64,000 nucleotides of DNA from JADJLQ01 sp038251405 (GTDB taxonomy: Bacteria; Bacteroidota; Bacteroidia; Chitinophagales; Saprospiraceae), in contig JBBSBH010000003.1 in the NCBI GenBank assembly GCA_038251405.1, forward strand, positions 124,001 to 188,000, in the 5' to 3' direction. The position numbers and the translations under genes were made by a program. The notes beneath the pieces were generated by a model. It had not been told where the DNA came from, searched no databases, and was given only the letters and a program-made list of their open reading frames with translations. This document shows positions 10,006-22,700 of the stretch, in pieces (the stretch's first letter is position 1; every line of letters starts with the position of its first letter).

Positions 10006-10953
10006 TCATAAAGGAGTAACAGATAAAACTGGATCTATTCCAGGTCGTTCCCATTTCAACAGCATTCGTAGGCTATCATCTGCCACAGCATGTTTATTCC
10101 AATAATCCAGCATTACTTGCTTTTTACGTATGCCGGTAGTAGTAAGTATTTTAGCATTTGGTCCATATCCATCTTTATATTCTTCGCTCCACTTCACAAT
10201 GGCATATGGGAAAGTAGATTCATATTCTATAAAAAGGGTTCTTTCTAATTCCGGGTATACGATCTGAAAAACTTTGTTTCCGTTATCCAAATCCAATTTT
10301 TTTGTAACAGCTCTATAAGGTTTAAGTTCATGGTGAGTCAATCTGCTAAATAAAAGACTCGGAATGATCATGATACTATCAGATTGTATTAATGCATCTG
10401 GATTTATTCTAATCAGATTCCAGAGGGCGTCTTCCGTCATATATCGGTCTATCTTTTTCTCCTGATCCGCTTCGGATTCAAAATAAGAATGCTCCAAAAA
10501 AAGGTAATGATCCGGTCTTTGATTTAATTGAGAATATACATGGCCACACCATTCCTGTACACTGGCACTGATTTTGATGGCTTGCCATGGAATCACTCCA
10601 CCCGCTGCAACAAAACTGGATAGCATCATAGAATAAGGGTAAATACCGGTATTGAATTTTTTTAGAAAATTCATTTTCAAAACTGGAATCTTTTGATCAT
10701 AAGGTATGGATGCATTGTCCAGCTTTACTTGCTTTTCCTTTGAAAATTCTTCAGTAACAAAAATCAAAATTGCTTCCCCTTCCCTCATTTCTCCGTACCT
10801 GGCCTGATGCAATTCATAAGAAGTGATTTCGGCTTTGCCCTGACCCCAATAAGAATCAAACTCAGGTACTTTATTCACTTCGGGACCGACCAATGAAATG
10901 GATTGACATTGGATAAAGACTAAACCAGCGATAAATAAAATAATGAATCTCAT
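10006..10953 (-). CDS. Conserved Bacteroidota lipoprotein-like protein, function unknown
   Basis: The 315-residue product begins with a hydrophobic stretch ending in FIQCQS, which could be a lipobox. Near residue 35 it has FDSYWGQGKAEITSYELHQA, which I recall from a Bacteroidota family often labelled as septum formation inhibitor Maf, although it does not resemble true Maf. No catalytic motif is recognisable. It is the last gene of a four-gene operon, four bases after the M19 dipeptidase gene. I would keep it as a conserved hypothetical envelope protein. Confidence 0.75.
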   Translation of the reverse strand: MRFIILFIAGLVFIQCQSISLVGPEVNKVPEFDSYWGQGKAEITSYELHQARYGEMREGEAILIFVTEEFSKEKQVKLDNASIPYDQKIPVLKMNFLKKFNTGIYPYSMMLSSFVAAGGVIPWQAIKISASVQEWCGHVYSQLNQRPDHYLFLEHSYFESEADQEKKIDRYMTEDALWNLIRINPDALIQSDSIMIIPSLLFSRLTHHELKPYRAVTKKLDLDNGNKVFQIVYPELERTLFIEYESTFPYAIVKWSEEYKDGYGPNAKILTTTGIRKKQVMLDYWNKHAVADDSLRMLLKWERPGIDPVLSVTPL

Positions 10954-10957
10954 GGGC

Positions 10958-12256
10958 TTAGGATTTTAAATTCTTTGAAATTTTTTCTACATCTTTCCAT
11001 ACACGCAATAAGTTTCCAGAACAAATTTTGGAAATATCCTTTTCTGAATATCCTCTTTTTAATAGCTCCAGCAGAATATTGGGGTAAGCTGATACATCTT
11101 TTAATCCTACAGGCAAAGAATCACCCACTCCATCAAAATCCGAGCCTAAGCCAACATGATCTATTCCTGCTAATTTTATTACATGCTCTATATGATCAAC
11201 CACTCTTTTAACATCTGAATATAAGGATGGGTGGGCTCTTTCAAAGACTTTGATAATCGGTTTTGAAAGCGAATCCTGCATGGTAAGGCCTTGATTTTTT
11301 AATAACTCTATTAATTCATTGCGCGCGAGATCATTCTTCTTTTGGATACTTCCATCTAAAAAATCAGAACCAAAATTTATCATGATCACCCCACCATTAG
11401 ATTTTAAAGCGGTGATCATTTCATCTGCCATATTTCTTTCCCATCCGGGTGTAAAACTTCTGCAAGAAGAATGTGACGCGATCACCGGAGCTTTTGAGAC
11501 ACGCAGTACCTGCCAAAAAGTACTGTCCGTCACATGGGAAATGTCTACCATGATGCCCTGCTTATTCATTTCTGCTACTACTTGGTTACCAAACGGACTG
11601 AGTCCTTTCCAGGTACGGGTTTTGGCATATGCTGCATCGCAGATTTGATTATCTTCTGAATGGGTAAGGGTAATGTATCTAATCCCTCTGTCATGAAAGT
11701 ATTTAACATTGGCGAGATCTTTTTCTATGGGAGCTCCATTTTCCATTCCCATGGGAAGTGAAATCAAACCTTGTTGAAAATTATATTCAACCTGAGCTGC
11801 TGAGTAGCCAAAGCCAAATTTATCCGGATGAGACCTGATGATGGTGTCAACCATATTGATAAGACTTTCTGCATAGGCTTTAGCACCACCTTTTTGATAG
11901 GAGGCAGGGATATAAATCGACATAAACGGGCAGGATAGGCCTCCTTTTTTTGCTCTTACATAATCAAAATCACCTTCAGCACTGCTCACTGGTATTCCGA
12001 TAAAATCTTTAGTGGGCCTGAAATTTTTTATACTCAATCGGTATGGTAAATCTACATGCCCATCTACGATGATGTAGGTATGTGCTAAAGAATCAGCAAA
12101 CTTGATTAGTTCTTGCTCATCAGTAGGAATAGGGGAGATCGTGTCTGCTTTTTTTGGACTTTCAGATTGAGCGATGATGGGAGGATTAGTAATCTGCTTA
12201 CTGGTATTACAGGCCAGGGCTAGTAAAAAAGCGAAAATATATTTTGTAAAATTCAT
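10958..12256 (-). CDS. Lipoprotein dipeptidase, renal dipeptidase family M19
   Basis: The 432-residue product has a lipoprotein leader with a lipobox ending in ALACN. Zinc-site motifs of M19 enzymes are visible in order: IIVDGHVDLPYRL (HxD), GMENGAPI with the bridging acidic residue, ITLTHSEDNQICD, DISHVTDSTFW, PVIASHSSCRSF and HVGLGSDFDGVGD. It should hydrolyse dipeptides, including D-containing ones, in the periplasm. Its start overlaps the stop of the upstream alpha/beta hydrolase gene by four bases (ATGA type), so translation is likely coupled. Confidence 0.93.
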   Translation of the reverse strand: MNFTKYIFAFLLALACNTSKQITNPPIIAQSESPKKADTISPIPTDEQELIKFADSLAHTYIIVDGHVDLPYRLSIKNFRPTKDFIGIPVSSAEGDFDYVRAKKGGLSCPFMSIYIPASYQKGGAKAYAESLINMVDTIIRSHPDKFGFGYSAAQVEYNFQQGLISLPMGMENGAPIEKDLANVKYFHDRGIRYITLTHSEDNQICDAAYAKTRTWKGLSPFGNQVVAEMNKQGIMVDISHVTDSTFWQVLRVSKAPVIASHSSCRSFTPGWERNMADEMITALKSNGGVIMINFGSDFLDGSIQKKNDLARNELIELLKNQGLTMQDSLSKPIIKVFERAHPSLYSDVKRVVDHIEHVIKLAGIDHVGLGSDFDGVGDSLPVGLKDVSAYPNILLELLKRGYSEKDISKICSGNLLRVWKDVEKISKNLKS

Positions 12257-14268
12257 TCTCTAAATCGTTGAACCCATTCCCACAGGTTTTCTGATCGCTT
12301 GTGCAGTATAGGCACATCTTCCTGTAGTAAGAGTCTTTCCGCTACTAAAATAGCTAAATCAGCGTCTATTTTTTGTAAATAATCTTTTTTGTCAATATAC
12401 AAGCCGTTCAAAGTGGGTCGCATATCTCTTGTAGTCTTGTTTTGGGTTTGCTTAGGAAGCGGTATAAATAGCCCTCTGAAATCATCCAATTCTCTAAAAT
12501 TCATTTTGTAATCTCTCAGCGACCAGGGTGTATATGTCGCCAAGGGGACTCTGATCTCTATACTTCTGATACCACCGATTTCATTTCCAAATTTATCAAC
12601 AGCCGGCACCAAGACAGTAAATGGATTTTCTTTCAACGGAGGCTCCTGATCAATGATTTTCTCTTCTGACCACCTGGGGCCAAAATATAATCGGGCAGGG
12701 GCATAGGGTCCTACAGGATTGTCCAGACCTGGAATATAAGGTAGACTATAGGACTGGGCACGAATTAAAGTATGTTGAGAAATAGATGGAATCTTACTAT
12801 CGATGGGTAACCTGTTCTCAATTAACCATTCCTTCATTTGAATAAGTAATGCTTTAAAAGAGGGGGCTGGGAAATTGGGGTTTCCTTTAAATAAATCATA
12901 TTGCTGGTAAATCCGATCTGCGGAGTCTGGCATGGCTTCCGTATAATGCTGCATAGATGCCATATGAAAATATCGCTCATTTTCACTGGGTAAAATGTCT
13001 TGCAATCCATCAGGGAATGTATGTATGAGTGAGGCCCCCCGTCCCCAATATTCATATCCGGTATTTATAAAAAATAATTTACATGAATCATCATTCCTGT
13101 TCAATTTGTCACTTTGTCCGGACTCTTCATCTATGCTATTATGAGTAGAAAAGGGAAATAAATCTATCGGAAAATCAAAGCTTGAATACCGATGACCATC
13201 GCGGGATGGCTGAGCAAATCTATGATTAAAACTACCTCTCCCTGCTCCCGCCATATAGATTAGCAGGCCATCGTAGACAGATCTGCCATTTTCATCAGTA
13301 TTGAAGCCATCGTACAAAAACTCTCTTAAGAATCTACCTGTCTGAGATACGCCCTGTGCCACTGTCTTTTTAGCTCTGAAACTACATGCAGGATCATACT
13401 TGATATAAGAAGCTATGTCTCTAATAGCCGCTAAGCCTCCGCCTGCCAGAACAGGGTCTTTTGCCAGGTAAACCAATTCATAAATACTGCCTTTTTTAAA
13501 CCCACCTTCTAAATGAATGTGACCTGAATCTGGCTCGTTTTCATTATTATTTAAATTTGAAAAACTCCAGATAGTAGGGGGTATAGTTGCTTTATGACTA
13601 AGCCAATTTGGCCTACTGGTCAGTTTATTGATAGGAGAATAAAAATTGGCTGCACGATATGGTATCATGTTTCGATGCCCAAGGCTCAGGTAGTCTATGT
13701 TTTCATCAATCACCCAATCCGTTCTTACCAGACCGGTGATAGTAGATCCATCTTCATTTTTCACTACAGGTACTTCCAATTTTAAGGAATTTGTAAGATC
13801 AGGCACATCCCATTGCCAGCCTATCCATACGATTGTGAAACCTTGTTTTAATAAAAATCCATTGCCATAGTCCACTGGAACATTAGGTCGTACCTGCCCC
13901 GTAGTAGCGCCGTTATACATTCTCATCAAAGCTATTCCACCTCTATTGCTCACCTCTACCAGGGCGATGCCATTCCTTTTAGAAGGATCTTTAGGTTGAA
14001 GTACTATTAACTTTGATTTTAAAATTATATTCCCTCCCGGATCTATAGGAGCAAGGTGCAGGTCACAGATGTTTTGATTAAATATATTTTGTGGGTTCAA
14101 TCCAAAGATAATGTCCCCTCCAATCCATTCATAGGTACCTGCATTTCCAAATTTCTGGCCTCCTAATACATCATACCTTAATTCATTTTCAATTCTAAGA
14201 ACAGATGCATGTATATCGCCAGATAAATGAAATAATACGATAAGGTAAAGGGCGAAAAGCGATTTCAT
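12253..14268 (-). CDS. Secreted alpha/beta hydrolase domain protein (PF20091-like)
   Basis: This 671-residue protein starts with a signal peptide and then with VLRIENELRYDVLGGQKFGN, typical of the long secreted alpha/beta hydrolase family. The nucleophile elbow is GVSQTGRFLREFLYDGFN near residue 310. The conserved AGAGRGSFNHRFAQPSRDGH follows. Substrates of this family are poorly known; ester or lactone hydrolysis is a guess. It sits 16 bases after the CHU_C protein gene and overlaps the M19 gene, so all four genes from 16444 to 10006 probably share one transcript. Confidence 0.85.
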   Translation of the reverse strand: MKSLFALYLIVLFHLSGDIHASVLRIENELRYDVLGGQKFGNAGTYEWIGGDIIFGLNPQNIFNQNICDLHLAPIDPGGNIILKSKLIVLQPKDPSKRNGIALVEVSNRGGIALMRMYNGATTGQVRPNVPVDYGNGFLLKQGFTIVWIGWQWDVPDLTNSLKLEVPVVKNEDGSTITGLVRTDWVIDENIDYLSLGHRNMIPYRAANFYSPINKLTSRPNWLSHKATIPPTIWSFSNLNNNENEPDSGHIHLEGGFKKGSIYELVYLAKDPVLAGGGLAAIRDIASYIKYDPACSFRAKKTVAQGVSQTGRFLREFLYDGFNTDENGRSVYDGLLIYMAGAGRGSFNHRFAQPSRDGHRYSSFDFPIDLFPFSTHNSIDEESGQSDKLNRNDDSCKLFFINTGYEYWGRGASLIHTFPDGLQDILPSENERYFHMASMQHYTEAMPDSADRIYQQYDLFKGNPNFPAPSFKALLIQMKEWLIENRLPIDSKIPSISQHTLIRAQSYSLPYIPGLDNPVGPYAPARLYFGPRWSEEKIIDQEPPLKENPFTVLVPAVDKFGNEIGGIRSIEIRVPLATYTPWSLRDYKMNFRELDDFRGLFIPLPKQTQNKTTRDMRPTLNGLYIDKKDYLQKIDADLAILVAERLLLQEDVPILHKRSENLWEWVQRFRE

Positions 14269-14284
14269 TCGGGGAACAACTTAA

Positions 14285-16444
14285 TTACCGCAAAAGAGTC
14301 ACTGTACCACTTACTTCCTGGGGTGCGCCGTCTCCGCATATATAGGTGAGTCTGTAAATATAAATATCAGAGGCAGCGTCTTTTCCATTGATTTTTCCAT
14401 CCCAACCATTTGCAGGATCAGAATTGTTGTACACCAATTGTCCCCAGCGACTAAATACTACTATTTTAGTAATCTTTAATGCACCATCAGAATAAGTAAA
14501 ATAATCATTTTTCATATCCCCATTGGGGGTGAAAGCATTGGGGATTTTATTTTTCAAGGTGGCGGGATCAATACAAGGTATCACCTGGACTGAAATGGAT
14601 TTACTTAATGGACATCCATTCACATCAGTAGCCTCGAATGTATATGTATAGGTTCCGGCATTATTTGGTTTATCATTCAGGACAAAACCATTGGTATTGT
14701 TATTGCTGCCATTTATAGTCCATTTTATATTGGTAACACTGGAGTTAACACCCACTGCAGTAATGGTCACATTAGTGCCTTCATAGACTACTCCGCTTGG
14801 ATTTCGTTGTAATTGAAGATTATTTGATGGACAAATAACTTGTATAACAAAATTATAGGACCACATACATCCATTCATATCAGTAACATCCGCATCTACA
14901 TTATGATTACCAGACTTGATTGCTTTGATATCAAAAGTTAAAGCACCTGCTGGAACTGAGGTGCCATCTACTCGCCACGCCACTGATTTCATTCCATTGG
15001 TGCCAAGCAAAGTAATCGTGACATCTGAGCCTGCCGTTATAGGCGTAGGAACATTGGTAGCTATTCGTATGGGAGGTTTAGAGAATACATGAGTCTTTAT
15101 ATCGGTAGTAGCATCACAGCCATCTTTTTTAGCTTCTACTTTATACATTTGTTCACCATTGACTTTGATCTTTGGATCAGGACATTTTTCACAGGAGATA
15201 AGGCCATCCTGAGGAGTCCACTTAAATTCTTTATATTCAGAACCATCCGGTTTGAAATTTAATTGAATGGTCTCTCCCGGGCATACTGTAGTGTCAACAG
15301 GACCTACTGGTATGGAAGGCTCTACTACTTTTATATATACACTATCGGTATGGCTACAGGCATTATTTTTGGTAATTCTGAAATAGGTAGTGGTTTTATC
15401 CGCCATGATTACGGCATTCAATGTGTCAGCAGATGTTTGAAATCCATTGGAAGGATTCCATTTTGGATTGATAAATGGAAATAAATCTTTGGGATGTCGT
15501 TGACTGAAAAAGAATATGCTGTCGCCTTTACAATATTTGTCTTTTTTAGGAAAGACCGTGATTTTAGTGTCACGAAGTGAATCAATGCGTACATGCACGG
15601 TATCCGACGCTTTACATACGCCACTAGTGACATTTACAATATAGCTCTTAGAATGAATAGGCACCACGCGAATTGAATTATTACTCAACACCCTGGTAGC
15701 ACTGTCCAAAGTCCAGGAGACTTGGGCATTTCCCGGGGTTACACTAGCTATTAATTGAATGGAATCAGGAAAACAAAGAAATGCTGTATCTCTTGTATTC
15801 AAGGTAACTCCTATAGGTTGGCTTATGATATAAATCGAATCTCTTTCAGCGCAGTTTAATAATCTCCCTGTAAAATAGATCTTACCCGTACGGTTAGGGA
15901 ATATGGTATATTGGAGAGGAACCGGGGATGGTTTTACCAGATCAACAGGATTCCACTCTAACTGAGCTCCGGAAACCAATTTTATCGGTACATCAAAAGG
16001 TTCATTAGAACATTTGGAAAATGTATCCTGTGATGTAAGAATTTGTAAAATATGGTCATTGATCTTTACCCTGCCGGTATCGTTTTTGCCTGCTGCATTA
16101 GTGGAAATAATTAATATTTCTTCCTGACCTTCTTCAATTCCGTCATTAAATACCGTGAGGTCAAAAAGTTTTACAGAATCGCCTTTGGCAAAAACGATAC
16201 TGTCCTCCACGTTTGTAGCATAGTCTGAACCTCTTTGTGCAGTTCCAGCCAATTTGATTTTGATTACCGTACTTGCTTTGGCCGCACTGTCCAATTTGAA
16301 CTGGATTTTCTCATTATTGAGCAAAGAGCAATTTTCGTTTACTTCGGTGAGATTGCTTGCCAGGTTGATAGTAACCTTTTGGGCACTTACCTCAAAAACA
16401 AGCAAGCCAATAAAAAGTATAAATAATGGTCTTAATAGTCTCAT
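14285..16444 (-). CDS. T9SS-secreted protein with Calx-beta, PKD-like repeats and CHU_C/type B sorting domain
   Basis: The 719-residue protein has a signal peptide (LLVFEVSAQ) and a Calx-beta-like domain about 25-135 (RGSDYATN, DGIEEGQEE). Several immunoglobulin or PKD-like modules rich in threonine and valine follow. The last 90 residues begin KIPNAFTPNGDMKNDYF and include FSRWGQLVYNN and WDGKINGKDA, the gliding motility-associated C-terminal domain used for type IX secretion. It is likely a surface adhesin or cell-surface structural protein and is the first gene of the operon down to 10006. Confidence 0.93.
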   Translation of the reverse strand: MRLLRPLFILFIGLLVFEVSAQKVTINLASNLTEVNENCSLLNNEKIQFKLDSAAKASTVIKIKLAGTAQRGSDYATNVEDSIVFAKGDSVKLFDLTVFNDGIEEGQEEILIISTNAAGKNDTGRVKINDHILQILTSQDTFSKCSNEPFDVPIKLVSGAQLEWNPVDLVKPSPVPLQYTIFPNRTGKIYFTGRLLNCAERDSIYIISQPIGVTLNTRDTAFLCFPDSIQLIASVTPGNAQVSWTLDSATRVLSNNSIRVVPIHSKSYIVNVTSGVCKASDTVHVRIDSLRDTKITVFPKKDKYCKGDSIFFFSQRHPKDLFPFINPKWNPSNGFQTSADTLNAVIMADKTTTYFRITKNNACSHTDSVYIKVVEPSIPVGPVDTTVCPGETIQLNFKPDGSEYKEFKWTPQDGLISCEKCPDPKIKVNGEQMYKVEAKKDGCDATTDIKTHVFSKPPIRIATNVPTPITAGSDVTITLLGTNGMKSVAWRVDGTSVPAGALTFDIKAIKSGNHNVDADVTDMNGCMWSYNFVIQVICPSNNLQLQRNPSGVVYEGTNVTITAVGVNSSVTNIKWTINGSNNNTNGFVLNDKPNNAGTYTYTFEATDVNGCPLSKSISVQVIPCIDPATLKNKIPNAFTPNGDMKNDYFTYSDGALKITKIVVFSRWGQLVYNNSDPANGWDGKINGKDAASDIYIYRLTYICGDGAPQEVSGTVTLLR

Positions 16445-16773
16445 TGTAACGATTTGATAAACAGATTCAAAAATACATAAAATTGGAGTAGAAATACACT
16501 AATGTTAAAAGACAGGAGTATAAGAGGTAAAATACTTTCGTCAGAAAAGATTTACTCTAAAGTTTTCAAGAAATAGTGTTTTGCTTTAAAATAGATCCAA
16601 AGCCTGGACAGAGAATAATTTTGGGCATTGAATGAGCCTTACTTCAGAATCGGTAAGTGCTATTCATTTTTGCGATTAAGAGTATAAGATATTTTCTAAA
16701 ACTAGCTATTATCATTCAGCTGGTCAACTTTACGAAGTAGCCCCAGCTTTGATCTATTTCAAAAGGGAAGTAG
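16445..16773. other. Intergenic gap without a recognised gene
   Basis: This 329-base stretch lies between the start of the CHU_C protein gene and the end of the giant glucan synthase gene. I see no ORF, strong stem-loop or RNA gene in it. It presumably holds the promoter of the 16444-10006 operon. Confidence 0.6.
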
Positions 16774-19700
16774 TTAAACTCTTTCCCCAACAATAAAAAT
16801 TGTGATCTTCACTTCATGTTTTTTCCCATCATTTATTAGTGGTATGGAGGTGGACCGCTGTGTTTTATTATTAATCAATACCTGTAAAGGCTTTTCCTCT
16901 CGGGATAGGATTTGAGTGATGTGAATATGATACCTGCTCTCCAGGAAATTATAGTAAATCGCAAGCTCTTTCCATTCCTCGGGAAGACATGGTTCAAAAA
17001 TTAATTGATCATTTTTTCTTCTTAAACCAATAAAAGAATGCAGGATAAGCTGGTACATCCATCCGGCTGAACCGGTGTACCAAGTCCATCCTCCCCTTCC
17101 TTTATGCTTGGGCTCTGCATATACATCGGCAGCTATCACGTAAGGTTCGGTTTTATAAATACCGATTTTTGATGTGCTATTACTTCTGATTATTGGGTTG
17201 ATCATTTGCAGTAGTTCCCATGTCATTTTTCTGTCTTTTTTCGCAGCAAAAGCCATTACCAGCCATATGGCAGCATGGGTGTATTGCCCGCCATTCTCTC
17301 TTACTCCTGGCACATATCCTTTGATATAGCCAGGGTTCAGACCAGAAGTATCAAAAGGCGGGTTAAATAATTGAATAATACCTGCTTCTTTATTCACCAG
17401 TTTTTCATCTGCTGACTGCAAGGCTATATTCGTGCGGTCCTCATTTCCGGCACCTGACAATACTGCCCAGCTCTGTACAATGGAATCAATTTTACATTCC
17501 TCATTTTTGGATGAGCCGAGGGGGGTACCATCATCAAAATATGCCCGAAGGAACCACTTTCCATCCCAGGCATTTTTTTGGATATTTTCCCGGAGTGTTT
17601 TAGCTGTTTGTTTACATTTTTCTTGAAAAATCTTATCACCTTGTTGCAATGCAACATCAGCAAAGCGTACCAGTACATGATACAAAAAGAATGCAAGCCA
17701 TACACTTTCACCCTGGCCATGTTCGCCTACTTTATCCATACCATCATTCCAGTCACCAGAGCCTATAAACGGAAGGCCATGTTTGCCAAACCGGAGACCG
17801 TGTTCAATCGCTTTTACGCAATGCTGATACAAGCTGGCAGAGACATCAGACATGATGGGCATATCATAATAAGAATCTTCCCCCGCATTTAATAACCTGC
17901 CTTCGATAAAATTTATTTGTTCATCAAGGATGGCATTATCTCCAATGGTACTGATGTAGATACTTGCTACATAGGGTAACCACAAATAATCATCCGAACA
18001 CTTGGTACGAACACCTCTGCCGGAAGGCGGATGCCACCAATGCTGCACATCCCCTTCACCGAATTGCCTGGATGCACATAACAAGATTTGATCTCTCACC
18101 AAATGAGGCTGGCTATGAATGATGGATAATACATCCTGCAGCTGGTCCCTGAATCCAAATGCACCACCTGATTGATAAAAACCACTCCTTCCCCATATAC
18201 GACTAGCGATAGTCTGGTAATTTAACCACCCGTTAGTTATTATATTTAATGCATTATCGGGAGTATTTATTTGAACCATACCGAGCGTACTATTCCAGTA
18301 TTGATGCACTTTCTGTAAAGCATTTTTTGATGTTTCTACACCTTGAGCGGCTTGAATAATTTTAACTGCCTGGTCCCGGGAACTTGCACATCCAAGGCGA
18401 AAAACGGTCTCTAGCTCCTCTTCATCAGGAATGTCAATAGATATTTGTATTGCAGCACAAGGATCTAATCCGGCACCAGTTTTTCCGGAAAACCTTGCCC
18501 TGTTCAGTCCATCCGGATTATTTATATTTCCATTACGACCCAGAAATTCTGTCCTGTCACCAGTAATCATTTTATTTTTTCCATCTGCATCGAAAAAGGC
18601 AATTTGATGGGCAAATTCAACATTATAGGTATTGCGTGCTAATATGGCACCACTGCTTAGCTCCACTTCTGTAATGGTATGTTTTAAATTTTTAGCCCTT
18701 AGATCTCCCAGTACCCATTCTACATAACCTGTTATAGATATGCGACGATTTCTGCCTGAGTGGTTGCGAATCTTTATCAGACTGTATTTTATCGAATCTT
18801 TTATATCAGTAAAGACAGTCATTTCAGTATAAATACCATCCTGGCTGTGTTCAAATACACTGTAACCAAACCCATGCCGGGTTAGATAAGGAGAACTGCC
18901 GGGGCAGGGTAGTGATGCGAGCGACCAGAATCTGCCACTTTCTTCATCTTTTAAATAGAAGGCCTCTCCTTGAAGATCGGTGACCGGATCATTATTCCAT
19001 GGGGTCAGGCGTATTTCATGGGCATTATCTACCCATGTATAAGATTGCCCACTTTCAGTGACGATACTCCCAAAATCAGGATTGGCCAATACATTAATCC
19101 AGGGTGCCGGTGTTTTTTTATCTTTCTTTATGGTAATTACGTATTCTTTTCCATCTGGTGTAAATCCACCATGTCCATTGACATATTGCAAATCCTTCCT
19201 TTCCTCTATTGAGGTATATTGAATTGGAAAGCTCTTAACAGGATTAAAATAAGGGATTGTGGGTTTAATTTTTATGCGTTGATTTATTTGCTCCTCCAAA
19301 GAACCATATCGGTCTGCTATAACTACACGGGCAACCGTTTGAAACAATATTCTGTCTTCATTAGTTATTTGATCAGCAGATCGAATAAAAATACCACCTA
19401 ATTTATCTTTGAGATCAACACCTATTCCTGGTGATACCAATTCTAATATTTTATTTTGCAAATCCTGCCTGTATCCACCGGGATCATCATTCCAGATTAC
19501 AAGATCAACGATTAATCCTTTGAGGCGCCAATATAAATGTGCCTGCACCATTTGTTTTATGAGGTTTACATTTGTTGCCTCTTCAATTTGGACCAATACT
19601 ATGGGAATATCTCCGGAAATACCATAGCTCCAAAGACCTGATTGGCCCCTTGTGTTTTTTATCAATACTGTAGGATCAGCCTGTAAAAATGAATTAGAAA

Positions 19701-22700
19701 AAATAATTGATCCAGCTAATCTGGTATACAATTGTGCATCTGCTTCTGTGGCATTGATCTGGTGCAGGATGACCTGGCTATGTGTCCATGCCAATTCAAG
19801 TACACGGTTGAAAATGTGCTGTTCCTGGTATTTATCAATTAGATCATTGCACAATTCCTTTGTTTCAGCTACACCGGTTACAATATCAAAAACAACGGAT
19901 TCATTGCCTTCCAGTACAATGCTGTATCGTATAGAAACAATTGGGTCAAGTACTGAACCACTACTATTCTGTAATGGATCAGGTTTTGTCATTGCCAGTG
20001 GTTCATGAATAGAATTGCATCTGCCAATAAATTTTTCCCGGTCTGTTTCATATGATATGTCAACAATATCGGAATCATGATCATGAACTTTCATCAAATG
20101 AAACATCCAGGGTGTATCTTCCTGTACGGATCGAGGCCGCCGGGTACACATAATCGCTCGCTTTTGCTCATTGATTGTGGTTTGTACAAATAGATTGCTA
20201 AAAGCCGGATGCATCTCGTCAGCAGCTTGTACGGCGAGTGCTATTTCCGCATAACTGGTTATTTCCAGCTTTCTTTTTTTTCGGGAAAGGTTAGTGATAT
20301 GTATTCTTTTTAATTCAATATCATCCTCCGGTGACACTACTATTTCAGTATGTGTTTCCAATGACATATCCCTCCGACGGAACTCTGCTCTGCCTTGTGA
20401 AAAAACGGCTTCATAATTTTGTCCTTCCTTTAATGATGGTTGAAAGGCACATGACCAATAGTAATTATTTTCGAGGTCCCTGATATAGCAAAAATTGCCC
20501 CAATTGTCCAGGGTGGTATCTTCACGCCAACGGGTAATGGCCAGGTTTTTCCAGCGAGTATAACCCCCACCGGCATTGGTAACCATTACATGATACCTGC
20601 CGTTTGATAAAAGCTGTATTTCCGGAATTGGTGTATTAGGGGTATTGAGGACTCTTATGGAAGCATTGCTTTCTGATACAATACTAGTATCTCCGGCATG
20701 TAACCCCGGGGAATAAAAGGTGGTTACCCGTGGTATTCTTTCCTGCAAGAGAAGCATAGCAGATTTCAAATGCACTTCCGCCTCAAACCGTTGCTGCATC
20801 GGTTTGTTTAATAGTAAATAACAAAGAGAAAGGAATGACATACCCTGGTGATGGGCCATATATGATTTGATAATAACATTTTTTTGCTTTCTTGACAATC
20901 TGGCAGCGGTATAATCTATGGCTTCATAGTACCCATATTCTCCTTCAAATCCTTTTTCTTTTAATACAACCAGATTATTATAGGCTTCATCGGGTGCAAC
21001 CATCAATGCCATTATGGTAGAATAAGGAGAAATGACCAGGTCTTCTCCCAACCCTCTTTTAAAACCAGTACCAGGTACACCAAATGCTTTGTATTGATAA
21101 TTAAGATTGGCATCCACCATATTGTACCCTGACTCGGATATACCCCAGGGCGTGCCAACCCATTTCCCATATTCAATTTGCTTATGAACAATTACTTTAT
21201 AGGTTTGGTGCAATAAAGTATTATCATATGTTGGCATTACCAACAGGGGCATCAGGTATTCAAACATGGAACCACTCCATGACAGCAGCAATGGGAGCGT
21301 GCCTACATTGGTCAATTGCCTGCCCAGTGCAAACCAGCTTTCCTGTGGCAATTTCCCCTGGGCTATACCCAAATAGGTAGTCAGCCTTGCTTCAGATGCG
21401 AGCAAGTCATAATAACTATTATCACGCCTGTGTTCCTCGGTATTAAATCCAACTGACAACAGCTTTTGTGACTTGTCATACAGAAAATTATAATCCAAAT
21501 CGGAAAATTCCATACACTTGTTTACCAGTATTTCAATGGTTTGTAAAAACTCTTTCCCCCTTCTGGATGCCTCAGTGATAGCTGTGCCGAATGCTGTTAG
21601 CCATTCATTTTCTTCAGGACTATTTTCTTTTGATTGTGAACTTAAAAGTTTTTGAAGCAAATCTTTTTCCACCCCAGCCAATTGTTTGAAACTGGGCATG
21701 GTTGGAAACGATGAGACAATGCCTGAAAACTTTTCTGGCACCTCTTCATAAATCAACCACGGCGCCATCGAAGTAATCAGATTTTTTTGAGCGGTTAATT
21801 GATGCAAAATCTTTTGGCGCCAATGATTTTCTTCCTCGCTTTCAGGTAAAATATTTTCAGAAAAAATAGCTATGAATTTCGTCTCGAGTAGTTCTATAAA
21901 ATTTTTTGATTCCCGTAAGGACTGAATCTGTTTATCGTAAGTTTCTTTTATTTGATCCCTGTATTGCTGAAGCGGACTTTGATCTTTCACATATTCCATA
22001 AGTATTTCAACAGTATCTATAAGCCCCTCAAAAAATATCGGTTGAATTAATTTATTACCCGGAATAGCAGTCAACCCCTGTTTTAAAATAATCAAATGAC
22101 CGGCCATGTTTCCGCTATCAACAGTAGAGATATACCGGGGAAATAATGGAGTCAGCGTAACGGTATCATACCAATTATAAAAATGTCTGCTGTACCGTTC
22201 CATTTTCTGCAAAGTCTGTAAAGTATTGCTAGTGCGTTCCAGCAATTGCTGTGCAGTGATATATCCTAAATCATAGGCTCCAAGATTGGAGAGCATATAA
22301 AGACCAATATTGGTAGGTGATGTCCGGTGTGCAATTCTTTCCACTGGTTCTTCCTGGTAATTATCCGGAGGTAGCCAATTATCTTCGGCCGAAACAAATT
22401 TTTCAAAGAAGCTCCATATTTTCCTTGATAATATTCTGAGAAGTAAGCGCTTTTCCTCCGAAATTTCCATGGTAAGATTAACACTCGGCTGGCTAATGCT
22501 CCATGCAATGGCTGGTCCCAGTGACCAAAAAATAAGGAAGGGAATCGTAACCAGTAAATTACCAGGCTGAATAATACTCAGATAAGAAAATACCAAAATT
22601 GACATAACTGGTTGAATCCACATCATTTTATAGTAATACCATAAAGTCTTCTCTACTTTAAGTGTACTGTTGTAAGGCGTCCATTCCAATAGTTTCTGAT

